Of a stretch of DNA of 64,000 nt, positions 10,277 to 19,676 are shown piece after piece; the first letter of the stretch is position 1; each line of letters begins with the position of its first letter. A model generated the notes under the pieces. The model was not told the DNA's origin. It did not search any database and worked only from the letters and a program-made list of their open reading frames with translations. Source of the stretch: Achromobacter xylosoxidans (lineage in GTDB: Bacteria > Pseudomonadota > Gammaproteobacteria > Burkholderiales > Burkholderiaceae_B); assembly GCF_002192695.1 (NCBI RefSeq), contig NZ_MTLG01000053.1, forward strand, positions 186,001 through 250,000. Reading direction: 5' to 3'. The position numbers and the translations under genes were made by a program.

Positions 10277-10465
10277 TCAGGCGGCGGAGTGCGCGTTCTT
10301 GGCGCTCGTCTTGCCAGCCAGGGCACGGATGCCGTGGGCCAGCTTACGCAGGCCGGCGGCCAACGCCCGCATCGGGTGCGGACGGAATTGTTCTTCAATA
10401 GCCTGGAGCATCAGTTGGCGCTCGAGTTCGTCGGTCAGGCGGATGGTGTTGTTCGGGTTGATCAC
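10277..10465 (-). CDS. small conserved-looking protein, 62 aa
   Basis: I do not recognise this gene. The start is placed at a GTG at 10465 because GGAGG lies 5 bases upstream; a longer frame from a GTG at 10477 would put that ribosome site inside the gene. The product begins with INPNNTIRLTDELERQL, followed by an amphipathic part (MLQAIEEQF), then a basic, Ala-rich C-terminal half (RALAAGLRKLAHGIRALAGK). It could bind membrane or nucleic acid. A promoter with perfect TATAAT and nested palindromes lies upstream and a strong terminator downstream, so it is a well-defined single-gene transcript. Confidence 0.68.
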   Translation of the reverse strand: MINPNNTIRLTDELERQLMLQAIEEQFRPHPMRALAAGLRKLAHGIRALAGKTSAKNAHSAA

Positions 10466-10504
10466 AATAGCCTCCACGGGCTTGCACTGTTTGTTTAGCT
10501 ACTA

Positions 10505-10548
10505 GGGATAACCCGAATTATAGGGGTTAACCCTGAACTTGTGCAAGT
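10505..10548 (-). promoter_or_regulatory. promoter of the 62-aa gene with three inverted repeats
   Basis: On the minus strand a perfect TATAAT (10522-10517) sits between two palindromes, GGGTTAACCC (10524-10533) and GGGATAACCC (10505-10514, one mismatch). A third inverted repeat, ACTTG-TG-CAAGT (10537-10548), overlaps the -35 position, where only a weak TTGCAC is seen. The layout suggests an operator-controlled promoter. Confidence 0.55.
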
Positions 10549-10719
10549 GGCCGGTGCATATTGGCAACACCTTGGTGCGATGATGCTCTCAAACGGGGCT
10601 GGGGAAAACCATAAGTAAAGATAAGCGCGCCATGTTGCGGCGCCTTTACAACGCGCTGTTCAAGGGGGAAAGGGAGGGCGCCCCGCGGCCGAAACCGCCC
10701 GGGGCGCGGAGCGAGCCGC

Positions 10720-12471
10720 TCAGGCGTCGCGGTAACCGGCCGCGACCAGCTCGAAACCGAACAGGCGGCAGTCCAGCGAACCGTTGTGCAGCGGCACGCG
10801 GCGCTTGGGTTTCAGGCGCAGTTGGTTGGGCAAGGTCAGGTCGCTGGTGATGACGTGCAATTGCCAACCGGCGAAGTTGCGCTTCAGGCAGGTGGCCCAG
10901 TCGCGCCACAGGTCCGCGTCCTGTTCCGTCCCCATGCGCTCGCCGTAGGGCGGGTTGGTGACGATCCAGCCATGGTCGGCGGGCGCCGTGACATGGCGGG
11001 CATCGCCGACCTCGAAGCGGATGGAGTCTTCGGTCAGCCAGGCGCGTTCGGCGTTGTTGCGGGCGAATTCGATGGCTTGCGGGTCCAGGTCGTAGCCGAC
11101 CAGTGGCGCGTCCAACTGCGGCAGGATGCGCGCGCGCGCATCGTCCTTCAGGTCGCGCCAGCGGTAGGCGTCGTGTCCGCGCAGGCGCTCGAAGCCGAAC
11201 GGGCGCGAGATGCCGGGCGGCACGCCCAGCGCGATCCAGGCGGCCTCGATCAGAATGGTGCCCGACCCGCAGAACGGATCCAGCAGCGGGGCGGCTGGAT
11301 CCCAGCCCGCCAGCGCCAGCATGCCGGCGGCCAGGTTCTCGCGCAGGGGCGCTTCGCCCTTGTCCAGGCGCCAGCCGCGCTTGAACAGCGATTCGCCTGA
11401 GGTGTCCAGGTACAACGTCGCGGTATGCCCGGTCAGGAACAGGTGCACGCGGGCGTCCGGACGCACGGTGTCGATGCTGGGGCGTTCGCCTTCCAGTTCG
11501 CGCAGGCGGTCGCAGATGCCGTCCTTGGCGCGCAGATTGCAGTACTGCAGGCTTTGCACCGGACTCTTGATGGCCGAGGTATCCACGCGCAGGGTCTGCT
11601 CCGCGCCGAACCAGCGTTCCCAGGGGGTGTCGCGGGCCAGGTCCAGGATGTCGTCTTCGTGCGAAATCTCGGCATGGGCGACCTGCACCAGGATGCGCGT
11701 CGCCAGGCGCGAATACAGGTTGGCGCGCTGCACGCCCGCCCAGTCGGCGGTAAAGGAGCAGCCGGCGCGGCCGGCTTGGGCGTCCTCGAAGCCCAGGGCC
11801 TGCATTTCCGCCGTCAGCGCCTCTTCCAGCCCTTGGGGGCAGGGGGCGAAGATGGGAAATACTTCCGCCTGGCGGGTTTCGCGCGGACGGCGGCTGCGGG
11901 TCTCCACGGCGGGTTCGCGCCTGCCGCGCCCTTCGTCGCGGTCATGTTCATGGCCGTGACCGCGGGTTCCGGTGAAATCCGCTTCCTGTGCGTGATCGGG
12001 TTCGGGCGGGTACTCCGGCGCGGGGCCGTCGTCTTCGAACGGGTCGTAGAAGCGTCCCGCCGGCGTGGCGGGCGCGATGTACTGGTCGTCGCGCAGGCGC
12101 GGCGCGCGCTGCGGGGCGCGGCCGGAGCGGCCGCCGGACTCGGCCTCGCGGCGCGGGCTTTCGGCGCGCTTGCGGTCCGGCGCGGGCCGGTCCGAAGCGC
12201 CGCGGCCGGGCGCGGCCCGATCCGACGCGCCGCGCGCGGACGGGCCGCGCCCGGCGCCGCGCGGGCCGCGGGCTTCCTCGTCCTTGCGCCGCTGATAGGC
12301 GACGGGGTCTTTCTGGCGTTCGATGCTTTCCTTGGTGCGCTCCTGCTGGGCGACCAGGCGGGCGCGGGCGCCCGTGCGGGTGCGCTTGGGGGCGTCTTCG
12401 GCGTGGGCGTCGCGCGCCGTTTTCTTGATCGTCAGCGTCTTGCGCGGACGGTCCTGTTCATCAGAGGACAT
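10720..12471 (-). CDS. RlmL-like 23S rRNA guanine-N2 methyltransferase
   Basis: This class I SAM-dependent RNA methyltransferase of the RlmL/COG0116 group methylates 23S rRNA (m2G2445 in E. coli). Residues about 205-330 form the THUMP and ferredoxin-like region (FPIFAPCPQGLEEAL). The catalytic domain has LLDPFCGSGTILIEA for SAM binding and NPPYGERMG at the active site, and it ends in DCRLFGFELV. Unlike E. coli RlmKL there is no second methyltransferase domain. The first ~200 residues are an Arg/Asp/Pro-rich disordered extension containing a near-repeat GASDRAAPGR/GASDRPAPDR. It is followed by hemJ upstream on the same strand. The start at 12471 is the first ATG of the frame; a shorter start cannot be excluded. 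Confidence 0.85.
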   Translation of the reverse strand: MSSDEQDRPRKTLTIKKTARDAHAEDAPKRTRTGARARLVAQQERTKESIERQKDPVAYQRRKDEEARGPRGAGRGPSARGASDRAAPGRGASDRPAPDRKRAESPRREAESGGRSGRAPQRAPRLRDDQYIAPATPAGRFYDPFEDDGPAPEYPPEPDHAQEADFTGTRGHGHEHDRDEGRGRREPAVETRSRRPRETRQAEVFPIFAPCPQGLEEALTAEMQALGFEDAQAGRAGCSFTADWAGVQRANLYSRLATRILVQVAHAEISHEDDILDLARDTPWERWFGAEQTLRVDTSAIKSPVQSLQYCNLRAKDGICDRLRELEGERPSIDTVRPDARVHLFLTGHTATLYLDTSGESLFKRGWRLDKGEAPLRENLAAGMLALAGWDPAAPLLDPFCGSGTILIEAAWIALGVPPGISRPFGFERLRGHDAYRWRDLKDDARARILPQLDAPLVGYDLDPQAIEFARNNAERAWLTEDSIRFEVGDARHVTAPADHGWIVTNPPYGERMGTEQDADLWRDWATCLKRNFAGWQLHVITSDLTLPNQLRLKPKRRVPLHNGSLDCRLFGFELVAAGYRDA

Positions 12472-12505
12472 ACGAATCCTGGCGAATGTGCAGAGGTAGG
12501 GGGTA

Positions 12506-12934
12506 TCAGAAGGGTTTGACGACGACCAGCGCCACCACCACCAAGAGCAGCAAGACGGGAACTTCGTTGAACCAGCGATAGAACTTGTGCGAACGGGTGT
12601 TCTTGCCCTGTTCGAATTTGCGCAGCATCAGGCCACAGGCGTGATGGTAGCCGATGACGAGCAGGACGAAAAAGAGCTTGGCGTGCATCCAGCCGTTGCC
12701 GGGGCCCACGCCGATGCCATAGCCCAGGTACAGCCACATGCCGAACACGACCGCGACGATGGCCAGGATGGTGGTGAAGCGGTACAGGCGGCGCGCCATG
12801 CCCAGCAGGGTGGTCTGGACGGCGGGGTCCGATTGCTGCGCCAGGTTCACGAAGATGCGCGGCAGGTAGAACAGGCCGGCGAACCAGGAAGCGATAAAGA
12901 CAATATGAAAGGTCTTGACCCAAAGCATGGCCAT
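12506..12934 (-). CDS. hemJ: CopD/HemJ family membrane protein, probable protoporphyrinogen oxidase
   Basis: This 142-residue protein has four predicted membrane helices. The start MLWVKTFHIVFIASWFAGLF with its conserved His, the LPRIFVNLA segment and NGWMHAKLFFVLL with His and Lys are typical of HemJ, which oxidises protoporphyrinogen IX to protoporphyrin IX in haem synthesis. The ATG at 12934 (or 12928) is preferred: the frame is open up to 13000, but the extra residues are polar and unlike the family, whose length is about 142. It is transcribed toward the rlmL-like gene, 34 bases away. CopD-like annotation is the more general alternative. Confidence 0.8.
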   Translation of the reverse strand: MAMLWVKTFHIVFIASWFAGLFYLPRIFVNLAQQSDPAVQTTLLGMARRLYRFTTILAIVAVVFGMWLYLGYGIGVGPGNGWMHAKLFFVLLVIGYHHACGLMLRKFEQGKNTRSHKFYRWFNEVPVLLLLVVVALVVVKPF

Positions 12935-12996
12935 GGCGCGATCCAGTCGAGGAAAGCCGCATTGTAAGCTGCGCCACTGCGCGTTCAGGCCCAGAG

Positions 12997-13022
12997 GCAA
13001 AGCCCCGCAGACGGGGCTTTGC
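12997..13022 (-). terminator. hairpin at the end of the prp operon
   Basis: A perfect 11-bp stem, GCAAAGCCCCG (12997-13007) with CGGGGCTTTGC (13012-13022), and a 4-base loop begin 11 bases beyond the prpD stop. The A/T ends of the stem give a short U-rich stretch in either direction. Confidence 0.65.
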
Positions 13023-13033
13023 GGCGAGGCGGC

Positions 13034-14485
13034 TCAGATCACGTACAGGTCGACGTACTCGTGGACCGGCATGGCTTCCAGCCGCTTCTGGTCCAGCGAG
13101 GCCTGCAGGATGCGGTCCTGCTGGCGGGCGGGAAACATGCGCGCCAGGTTGGTGCGGAACTTGGTTTCCAGCAGCGGTATGCCTTCGGCGCGGCGGCGCT
13201 TGTGGCCGATGGGGTACTCGCAGACGATTTCGTCCAGCCGCGTGCCGTCCTTGAATTCCACCGTCAGCGCATTGGCGATCGAACGCTTGTCGGGGTCGTG
13301 ATAGTCGCGGGTGTAGGCCGGGTCCTCGACGCAGACGATCTTGTCGCGCAGCGCGTCGATGCGCGGATCCCGCGCCACGGCGTCCTCGTAGTCGGCCGCG
13401 GTCAGGCGGCCGAACAGCGTCGGCACGGCCACCATGTACTGGATGCAATGGTCGCGGTCGGCCGGGTTGGCCAGCGGTCCCTTCTTGTCGATGATGCGGA
13501 TGCAGGCTTCGTGCGTGCGGATGGTGATTTTCGCGATGTCGTCGGCGTTCTTGCCAGCGGCCTGCAGCCGGCCATGGAGCTCCATCGCGCATTCGACGGC
13601 GGTCTGCGCATGGAATTCGGCCGGAAACGAAATCTTGAACAGCACGTTTTCCATCACGTAGCTGCCGTAGGGGCGCTGGAACCGGAACGGCTGGCCCTTG
13701 AACAGCACGTCGTAAAAGCCCCAGGTCTTGGCCGTCAGCACGGACGGATAGCCCATTTCGCCGGTCCGGGCGATCAGCGCCAGGCGCACGGCGCGGCTGG
13801 TGGCGTCGCCGGCGGCCCAGCTCTTCCTGCTGCCGGTGTTGGGGGCGTGGCGGTAGGTGCGCAGGCTCTGGCCGTCGACCCAGGCCAGCGACACCGCGTT
13901 GATCACTTCCTCGCGGCTCAGGCCCAGCATTTGCGCCACCACGGCGGTGGAGGCCACTTTCACCAGCACCACGTGGTCCAGGCCGACCTTGTTGAAGGAG
14001 TTTTCCAGTGCGATGCAACCCTGGATCTCATGCGCCTTGATCATGCCGGTCAGCACGTCGCGCATCAGCAGGGGCGGCTTGCCGGCCGCGACCGCGATGC
14101 GGGACAGCCAGTCGGCGGTGGCCAGGATGCCGCCCAGATTGTCGGACGGATGGCCCCATTCGGCAGCCAGCCAAGTGTCGTTGAAGTCCAGCCAGCGGAT
14201 CATCGTGCCGATGTTGAAGGCGGCCTGCACGGGGTCGAGCTGGAATTGGGTGCCCGGCACCTTGGCGCCGTGGGGCACTGTCGTGCCGGGGACGAGGGGC
14301 CCCAGCAGTTTCCTGCACGCTGGATACTCCAGCGCTTCCAGGCCGCAGCCCAGCGTGTCGATCAGGCAGTTGCGTGCCGTTTCGTACGCCAGGCCGCTCT
14401 GGATTTCATACTTCAGGACGTAGTCGGCGATGTCGACCAGGACCAGGTCGGGATCGGGACGGACGTTGGAGATCGGGGCAGACAT
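13034..14485 (-). CDS. prpD: 2-methylcitrate dehydratase PrpD
   Basis: PrpD dehydrates 2-methylcitrate to 2-methyl-cis-aconitate in the methylcitrate cycle of propionyl-CoA degradation. The 483 residues match the family length. Typical segments are [19 protein letters not shown] near the N-terminus, [24 protein letters not shown], and [16 protein letters not shown]. It is the last gene of the prpB–prpC–prpD order, followed at once by a hairpin. GGAGAGG precedes the ATG. The presence of prpD, and the absence of acnD and prpF here, points to the PrpD-type rather than the AcnD-type cycle. Confidence 0.95.
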   Translation of the reverse strand: MSAPISNVRPDPDLVLVDIADYVLKYEIQSGLAYETARNCLIDTLGCGLEALEYPACRKLLGPLVPGTTVPHGAKVPGTQFQLDPVQAAFNIGTMIRWLDFNDTWLAAEWGHPSDNLGGILATADWLSRIAVAAGKPPLLMRDVLTGMIKAHEIQGCIALENSFNKVGLDHVVLVKVASTAVVAQMLGLSREEVINAVSLAWVDGQSLRTYRHAPNTGSRKSWAAGDATSRAVRLALIARTGEMGYPSVLTAKTWGFYDVLFKGQPFRFQRPYGSYVMENVLFKISFPAEFHAQTAVECAMELHGRLQAAGKNADDIAKITIRTHEACIRIIDKKGPLANPADRDHCIQYMVAVPTLFGRLTAADYEDAVARDPRIDALRDKIVCVEDPAYTRDYHDPDKRSIANALTVEFKDGTRLDEIVCEYPIGHKRRRAEGIPLLETKFRTNLARMFPARQQDRILQASLDQKRLEAMPVHEYVDLYVI

Positions 14486-14549
14486 AGCGGTACCTCTCCA
14501 TGGAATGAATACAGGTGGCCATGCCGTGCCCTCGTCCGTGTCCCGGGTC

Positions 14550-15743
14550 TTACTTGCGCTTGTCCAGCGGCACGAACTTCTGGTCTTCCGGACCCACGTA
14601 GTTGGCGGTGGGGCGGATGATCTTGTTGTCGATGCGCTGTTCGATGATGTGGGCCGACCAGCCCGCCGTGCGCGCGATGACGAACAGCGGCGTGAACATG
14701 GCGGTGGGGACTCCCATCATGTGATAGCTGACGGCCGAGAACCAGTCCAGGTTGGGGAACATCTTCTTGATGTCCCACATGACCGTTTCCAAGCGTTCGG
14801 CGATGTCGAACATCTTGGTGCTGCCGGCCTTCTTGGACAGCTTCTTGGCGACTTCCTTGATGACCTTGTTGCGCGGGTCGGACACGGTGTAGACCGGGTG
14901 GCCAAAGCCGATGATAACTTCCTTGGCTTCGACGCGGCGGCGGATGTCGGCCTCGGCCTCTTCCGGCGTTTCATAGCGCTTCTGCACGTCGAAGGCCACT
15001 TCGTTGGCGCCGCCGTGCTTGGGGCCGCGCAGCGCGCCGATGGCGCCCGAGATCGCGGAGAACATGTCCGAGCCGGTGCCGGCGATGACGCGGGCGGTGA
15101 ACGTGGACGCGTTGAACTCGTGTTCGGCGTACAGGTTCAGCGAGATGTGCATGGCCTTGACCCACTCGTCGCTGGGCTTTTCGCCGTGCAGCAGGTGCAG
15201 GAAGTGGCCGCCGATGCTGTCGTCGTCGGTCTGCACGTCGATGATGCGGCCGTTGTGGCTGTAGTGGTACCAGTACAGCAGCGCCGAGCCCAGGTTGGCC
15301 ATCAGGCGGTCGGCGATGTCGCGCGCGCCCGGGGTGTTGTGGTCGTCCTTTTCAGGTAGCACGCAGCCCAGCACCGACACGGCCGTGCGCATCACGTCCA
15401 TCGGGTGGCTGGCGGCGGGCAGGGCTTCCAGCGCGGCTTGCAGCTGGGCGGGCAGGCCGCGCAGGCTGCGCAGCTTTTCCTTGTAGGCCTTCAGTTCGGC
15501 CTTGTTCGGCAGCTTGCCGTGGACGAGCAAGTGGGCGATTTCCTCGAACTCGCTGGCGTCAGCGATATCCAGGATGTCGTAGCCGCGGTAGTGCAGGTCG
15601 TTGCCGCTGCGGCCGACCGTGCACAGCGCCGTGTTGCCGGCGACGACGCCGGACAGCGCAACCGATTTCTTGGGCTTGAAACCGGCTTTTTCTTCCGGCT
15701 TGGCATCCGTCTTGGCCACTTGCTTCTTGGGAGCCGTGCTCAT
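14550..15743 (-). CDS. prpC: 2-methylcitrate synthase PrpC
   Basis: PrpC condenses propionyl-CoA with oxaloacetate to 2-methylcitrate. It belongs to the citrate synthase family. Catalytic His residues lie in [20 protein letters not shown] and [14 protein letters not shown], where the family citrate synthase has GHRVY, and the catalytic Asp lies near the C-terminus. The protein has 397 residues. The ATG at 15743 is chosen because AAGGAG lies 7 bases upstream; the upstream frame to 15791 lacks such a site. The first ~25 residues are Lys/Ala-rich and probably disordered. It sits between prpB and prpD on one transcript. The GltA paralogue lies 8 kb away. Confidence 0.94.
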   Translation of the reverse strand: MSTAPKKQVAKTDAKPEEKAGFKPKKSVALSGVVAGNTALCTVGRSGNDLHYRGYDILDIADASEFEEIAHLLVHGKLPNKAELKAYKEKLRSLRGLPAQLQAALEALPAASHPMDVMRTAVSVLGCVLPEKDDHNTPGARDIADRLMANLGSALLYWYHYSHNGRIIDVQTDDDSIGGHFLHLLHGEKPSDEWVKAMHISLNLYAEHEFNASTFTARVIAGTGSDMFSAISGAIGALRGPKHGGANEVAFDVQKRYETPEEAEADIRRRVEAKEVIIGFGHPVYTVSDPRNKVIKEVAKKLSKKAGSTKMFDIAERLETVMWDIKKMFPNLDWFSAVSYHMMGVPTAMFTPLFVIARTAGWSAHIIEQRIDNKIIRPTANYVGPEDQKFVPLDKRK

Positions 15744-15837
15744 GTCTCTACTCCTTCCTTTCGCGATGGTCATTGCTATGGGGGTGGGCATGCAAGGCGC
15801 CGGGCGGCTGCCGCGGCGCCGGAAACCGTGGGCCAGC

Positions 15838-16728
15838 TTACGCCTTGCCCTTCTGGAAAAGCGCGTCCAGCTTCGATTCGAATTCGTGGTAGCCGATGCG
15901 GTCGTACAGTTCCTCGCGCGTTTGCATCAGGTCCACCACGTTCTTCTGGTGGCCGTCGCGGCGGATGGCGGTGTAGACGGCTTCGGCGGCCTTGTTCATG
16001 GCGCGGAAGGCCGACAGCGGGTAGAGCACCATGCCCACGCCCACGCTCTTCAGCTCTTCCACCGAGAACAGCGGCGTCTTGCCGAATTCGGTGATGTTGG
16101 CCAGCACCGGCACCTTGACCGCCTTGACGAAGCGGTCATAGGTGGGCAGGTCGTAGGCGGCTTCGGCGAAGATCGCGTCGGCGCCCGCTTCCACGCAGGC
16201 CAGCGCGCGCTCGATGGCGGCGTCCACGCCGTGCGAGGCGATCGCGTCGGTGCGGGCGATCAGGTAGAAGTCGGTGTCGGTGCGGGCGTCGGCCGCGGCC
16301 TTGACGCGGTCGGCCATTTCTTCGGTCGAGACGATTTCCTTGCCCGGACGGTGGCCGCAGCGCTTGGCGCCGACCTGGTCTTCGATGTGGCAGGCGGCGG
16401 CGCCGAACTTGATCAGGCTCTTGACGCTGCGGGCGATGTTGAACGCCGACGGACCGAAGCCGGTGTCGATGTCCACCACCAGCGGCACGTCGCAGACGTC
16501 GGTGATGCGGCGCACGTCGGTCAGGACGTCGTCCATGGTGTTGATGCCGAGGTCGGGCAGGCCCAGCGAGCCGGCCGCGACGCCGCCGCCAGACAGGTAG
16601 ATGGCGCGGTAGCCGGCGCGCTTGGCCAGCAGGGCGTGGTTGGCGTTGATGGCGCCGATGATCTGCAGGGGGCTTTCTTCGGCAAGCGCGCGGCGAAAGA
16701 GGGAGCCGGCGGATTCGGGTCTGGACAT
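15838..16728 (-). CDS. prpB: 2-methylisocitrate lyase PrpB
   Basis: PrpB cleaves 2-methylisocitrate to pyruvate and succinate, the last step of the methylcitrate cycle. It belongs to the isocitrate lyase/PEP mutase superfamily. The catalytic loop KRCGHRPGK is present, as are the Mg-binding region DIDTGFGP and the [14 protein letters not shown] segment. The length of 296 residues is typical. GGAGA precedes the ATG. It is the first gene of the minus-strand prpBCD set. No PrpR-type activator gene is adjacent; the nearest regulator gene is the GntR gene beyond mdh. Confidence 0.96.
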   Translation of the reverse strand: MSRPESAGSLFRRALAEESPLQIIGAINANHALLAKRAGYRAIYLSGGGVAAGSLGLPDLGINTMDDVLTDVRRITDVCDVPLVVDIDTGFGPSAFNIARSVKSLIKFGAAACHIEDQVGAKRCGHRPGKEIVSTEEMADRVKAAADARTDTDFYLIARTDAIASHGVDAAIERALACVEAGADAIFAEAAYDLPTYDRFVKAVKVPVLANITEFGKTPLFSVEELKSVGVGMVLYPLSAFRAMNKAAEAVYTAIRRDGHQKNVVDLMQTREELYDRIGYHEFESKLDALFQKGKA

Positions 16729-16861
16729 GGGTGGTCTCCGTAATTTGGACCGGGTGTTTTCATGGGCCCCGGATGAAACGACTGGACAGCGGACTGGCGC
16801 GCTGCAGGCCGGGCCGGGATGCGTCCCGTCCTGGTTCCTGACATTACCGCTGGCCCGGAAA

Positions 16862-16917
16862 ATAAATCTGTCCCCTTCGCGACATTCCTTTGCGCAGGAG
16901 CAAAGGGACAGATTTAT
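16862..16917. repeat. 56-bp inverted-repeat element (REP/MITE-like)
   Basis: The arms ATAAATCTGTCCC (16862-16874) and GGGACAGATTTAT (16905-16917) are perfect over 13 bp and extend 3 more bases with one mismatch. They enclose about 24 bases. This GGGACAGATTTAT sequence is like the ends of small dispersed repeats found in many proteobacterial genomes. It lies in the gap between prpB and mdh. Confidence 0.55.
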
Positions 16918-16934
16918 GTTTCGGTCTTGCCTAG

Positions 16935-16964
16935 GAATTGGGCCCGCGCAAACGGGCCCAATTC
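16935..16964 (-). terminator. hairpin downstream of mdh
   Basis: A perfect 12-bp stem, GAATTGGGCCCG (16935-16946) with CGGGCCCAATTC (16953-16964), has a 6-base loop and lies just past the mdh stop on the minus strand. There is no U tract on the mdh side. It probably terminates or stabilises the mdh transcript. Confidence 0.6.
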
Positions 16965-16980
16965 TTTACTCATGCGCTGC

Positions 16981-17970
16981 TTACTTCAGCAGGTCCTTGA
17001 CGCCGTCGCGCTCTTCGAGGAGCTCTTTCAGCGTGAAGTCCAGGCGCTCGCGCGAGAAGGCGTCGATTTCCAGGCCTTCGATGCGCTTGTATTCGCCGTT
17101 TTCGGTCGTGACCGGCACGCCGTAGATGATGCCTTCGGGGATGCCGTAGGAGCCGTCCGACGGGATGCCCATCGTGACCCACTTGCCGTTGCTGCCCAGG
17201 ACCCAGTCACGGACGTGGTCGATGGCGGCGTTGGCGGCCGAAGCGGCCGAGGACAGGCCGCGGGCTTCGATGATGGCGGCGCCGCGCTTGCCCACGGTGG
17301 GGATGAAGGTGTCGCGGTTCCAGGCGTCGTCGTTGATCAGCTTGGACAGCGATTCGCCGCCGACGGTGGCGAAGCGGTAGTCGGGGTACATGGTGGGCGA
17401 GTGATTGCCCCACACGACCAGCTTTTCAATCGCGGCGACCGGCTTGCCCGACTTGGCGGACAGTTGCGACAGGGCGCGGTTGTGGTCCAGGCGCAGCATG
17501 GCGGTGAAGTTCTTGGCGGGCAGGTCCGGCGCCGACTTCATGGCGATGTAGGCGTTGGTGTTGGCCGGGTTGCCCACGACCAGTACCTTGACGTTGCGGC
17601 TGGCGACGTCGTTCAGGGCCTTGCCCTGAGCCGTGAAGATCTGGGCGTTGACCGACAGCAGGTCCTTGCGTTCCATGCCGGGGCCGCGCGGGCGGGCGCC
17701 AACCAGCAGGGCCACGTCGGCGTCCTTGAAGGCGGTGCGCGGGTCGCTGTGGGCGGTGACTTCTTGCAGCAGCGGGAAGGCGCAGTCATCCAGTTCCATG
17801 ATGACGCCCTTCAGGGCCTTTTGCGCTTTCTCGTCGGGAATTTCCAGCAGTTGCAGGATGACGGGTTGATCTTTACCCAGCATTTCGCCCGAGGCGATGC
17901 GGAATAGCAGTGCGTAACCGATTTGGCCGGCGGCGCCGGTGACGGCGACACGCAAGGCAGGCTTGGACAT
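16981..17970 (-). CDS. mdh: malate dehydrogenase (NAD)
   Basis: Mdh oxidises malate to oxaloacetate with NAD in the TCA cycle. The Rossmann glycine motif is at the start ([14 protein letters not shown]). Substrate-binding Arg residues lie in [15 protein letters not shown], and the catalytic His is in [13 protein letters not shown]. The length of 329 residues is that of the betaproteobacterial/cytosolic-type Mdh. The ATG at 17970 is chosen because GGAG lies about 7 bases upstream; the open frame up to 18012 is not family-like. It is divergent from the GntR regulator gene and next to the prp and sdh genes. Confidence 0.96.
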   Translation of the reverse strand: MSKPALRVAVTGAAGQIGYALLFRIASGEMLGKDQPVILQLLEIPDEKAQKALKGVIMELDDCAFPLLQEVTAHSDPRTAFKDADVALLVGARPRGPGMERKDLLSVNAQIFTAQGKALNDVASRNVKVLVVGNPANTNAYIAMKSAPDLPAKNFTAMLRLDHNRALSQLSAKSGKPVAAIEKLVVWGNHSPTMYPDYRFATVGGESLSKLINDDAWNRDTFIPTVGKRGAAIIEARGLSSAASAANAAIDHVRDWVLGSNGKWVTMGIPSDGSYGIPEGIIYGVPVTTENGEYKRIEGLEIDAFSRERLDFTLKELLEERDGVKDLLK

Positions 17971-18157
17971 GGACGTTCTCCGTAATGGTTTGGCGAGAAA
18001 AAATCTCACCAATCAGTGTAATCGTTGGGCGTGAAAATCAACGCGTGTGCAGCGGCGTGCGCAGCGGCGTGCGCGGTGGCGCGCAAGCGGCTGGCGCAGG
18101 GCCCGGGGCAGCGTTGAATCCTAGATCGAATTTACGTGTCCGTCAATTGCTCTTCTA

Positions 18158-18177
18158 TCTTATATAAGACATAAGAC
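18158..18177. promoter_or_regulatory. candidate GntR operator between mdh and gntR
   Basis: A perfect palindrome TCTTATATAAGA (18158-18169) overlaps a direct repeat of ATAAGAC (18164-18170 and 18171-18177). It lies in the 370-base gap between divergent mdh and gntR. The site is a good candidate for autoregulation and control of mdh. Apart from this A/T-rich part, the gap holds only G/C-rich sequence with a repeated GCGGCGTGCGC near 18050-18080. Confidence 0.5.
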
Positions 18178-18340
18178 GTTGGACAGCGTCCCGGCCGATA
18201 TGCCACAATAGAGCGTTTATTCGAATGCGCCGCAACCCGGTTTCGGTTGCGCGCCTGTATCAAGCCAGAACACTGGCGGCGGCAGCGCATTGCGGATGGG
18301 TTCGCTGCCTTGCGCCGCCCTCCCATTTCCCCGGATAAAC

Positions 18341-19141
18341 ATGACTCAATCTAAAAGATCCATGGCAGAGCCCCGGCCCGAAACCTCCTTACGCATTCGC
18401 GCCGCCCGCACGGCGGGCGAGGGGGCCGCTTTCAGTCCGCTCTACCGGCAAATCAAGGATCTGCTTGTCCAGAGCCTGGAACGCGGCGAATGGAAGCCCG
18501 GCGAGCTCATCCCCAGCGAAATCGATCTGGCTGCCCGTTTCCAGGTAAGCCAGGGCACGGTGCGCAAGGCGGTCGATGAGCTGGCCGCTGAGCACATGCT
18601 GCTGCGCCGCCAGGGCAAGGGCACGTTTGTCGCCACCCACCACGAAGCGCGCGTGCGCTACCGCTTCCTGCGCCTGGCCGCCGACGAAGAAGGCGAGGCC
18701 GGCCGCGCCGAAAGCCGCATCCTGGAATGCCGGCGCCTGAGGGCGCCCGCCGAGATCGCGCGCGCCCTGGACCTGCGGGCCGGCGAAACCGTCGTCATGA
18801 TCCGCCGCCTGCTGTCCATGGGGCAGACGCCCACCGTCGTGGACGACATCTGGCTGCCTGGTTCCATCTTCCGTGGACTGACCCTGGAACTGCTGAGCGC
18901 CAACAAGGCGCCGCTCTATGGTCTGTTCGAATCCGAATTCGGCGTGAGCATGGTGCGCGCGGACGAAAAGCTGCGCGCGGTGATCGCGCCGGCCGAGGTC
19001 TGTCCGCTGCTTAATGTTCCCGCCGGGACGCCGTTGTTGCAGGTGGATAGGGTGTCTTATACGTATGGTGACCGCCCCATGGAAATTCGCCGGGGGTTGT
19101 ACTTGACCGATCGATACCACTACCGCAATAGTCTGAATTGA
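18341..19141 (+). CDS. GntR-family regulator with UTRA ligand domain (HutC type)
   Basis: A winged helix (about residues 35-100; PLYRQIKDLLVQSLERGEW, then the recognition part VSQGTVRKAVDEL and the wing RRQGKGTFVA) is followed by a UTRA effector domain (about 120-260) with LDLRAGETVVMIRRL and PLYGLFESEFGVSM. Such repressors sense small metabolites. Its place between mdh and sdhCDAB–gltA makes TCA-cycle control likely (inference). The start at 18341 is preferred; ATGs at 18290 and 18362 are alternatives. A palindrome upstream at 18158 may be its own operator. Confidence 0.88.
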   Translation: MTQSKRSMAEPRPETSLRIRAARTAGEGAAFSPLYRQIKDLLVQSLERGEWKPGELIPSEIDLAARFQVSQGTVRKAVDELAAEHMLLRRQGKGTFVATHHEARVRYRFLRLAADEEGEAGRAESRILECRRLRAPAEIARALDLRAGETVVMIRRLLSMGQTPTVVDDIWLPGSIFRGLTLELLSANKAPLYGLFESEFGVSMVRADEKLRAVIAPAEVCPLLNVPAGTPLLQVDRVSYTYGDRPMEIRRGLYLTDRYHYRNSLN

Positions 19142-19262
19142 TGAGCTTTTTACCTACGATTTGATACCAACCCTATCTCTGGGCGAAAATACCGTGTTTG
19201 CCCGCAAGGGCGACGGCATTTCCGCCGTAACGATTCCCTAGTTCCGAAACACCGAGGCCGTC

Positions 19263-19676
19263 ATGTCCGACACCGCTGCCAAGCCACGTCCGCAGTTTCG
19301 CAATATTGGTATTGCGCAACTCGCCAGCTACCGCCTGCCCCTGGCCGGCAAGCTGTCCATCCTGCACCGCGTCAGCGGCGCGCTGCTGTTCCTCTGTCTT
19401 CCCTTGGTCATTCTGCCGCTGTTCGCAGCCAGCGTGGCCGCGCCGCAGACGTTCGCAGCCGTGGCTGCCTACGCCGGCAACCCGATCGTCAAGCTTGTCT
19501 TCCTGGTCCTGGTCTGGGGCTACCTGCATCACTTCTGTGCCGGCATCCGCTACCTGCTGCTGGACCTGCACATCGGCATCGACAAGCTGTCGGCCAAGAA
19601 GAGCGCCGGCGTGGTTTTCGGGGTGAGCCTGGCTCTGACCCTGGTGTTCGCCCTCAAACTGTTCGGAGTGCTGTAA
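19263..19676 (+). CDS. sdhC: succinate dehydrogenase cytochrome b556 subunit
   Basis: SdhC is a three-helix inner-membrane anchor of complex II that helps bind haem b and ubiquinone. HRVSGALLFLCL (about residue 38) and HHFCAGIRYLLLD (about 89) carry the conserved His residues and the quinone-site Ser/Arg. The length of 137 residues is normal. Its stop overlaps the sdhD start codon by one base (TAATG), so translation is coupled. It is the first gene of sdhCDAB. Confidence 0.95.
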   Translation: MSDTAAKPRPQFRNIGIAQLASYRLPLAGKLSILHRVSGALLFLCLPLVILPLFAASVAAPQTFAAVAAYAGNPIVKLVFLVLVWGYLHHFCAGIRYLLLDLHIGIDKLSAKKSAGVVFGVSLALTLVFALKLFGVL

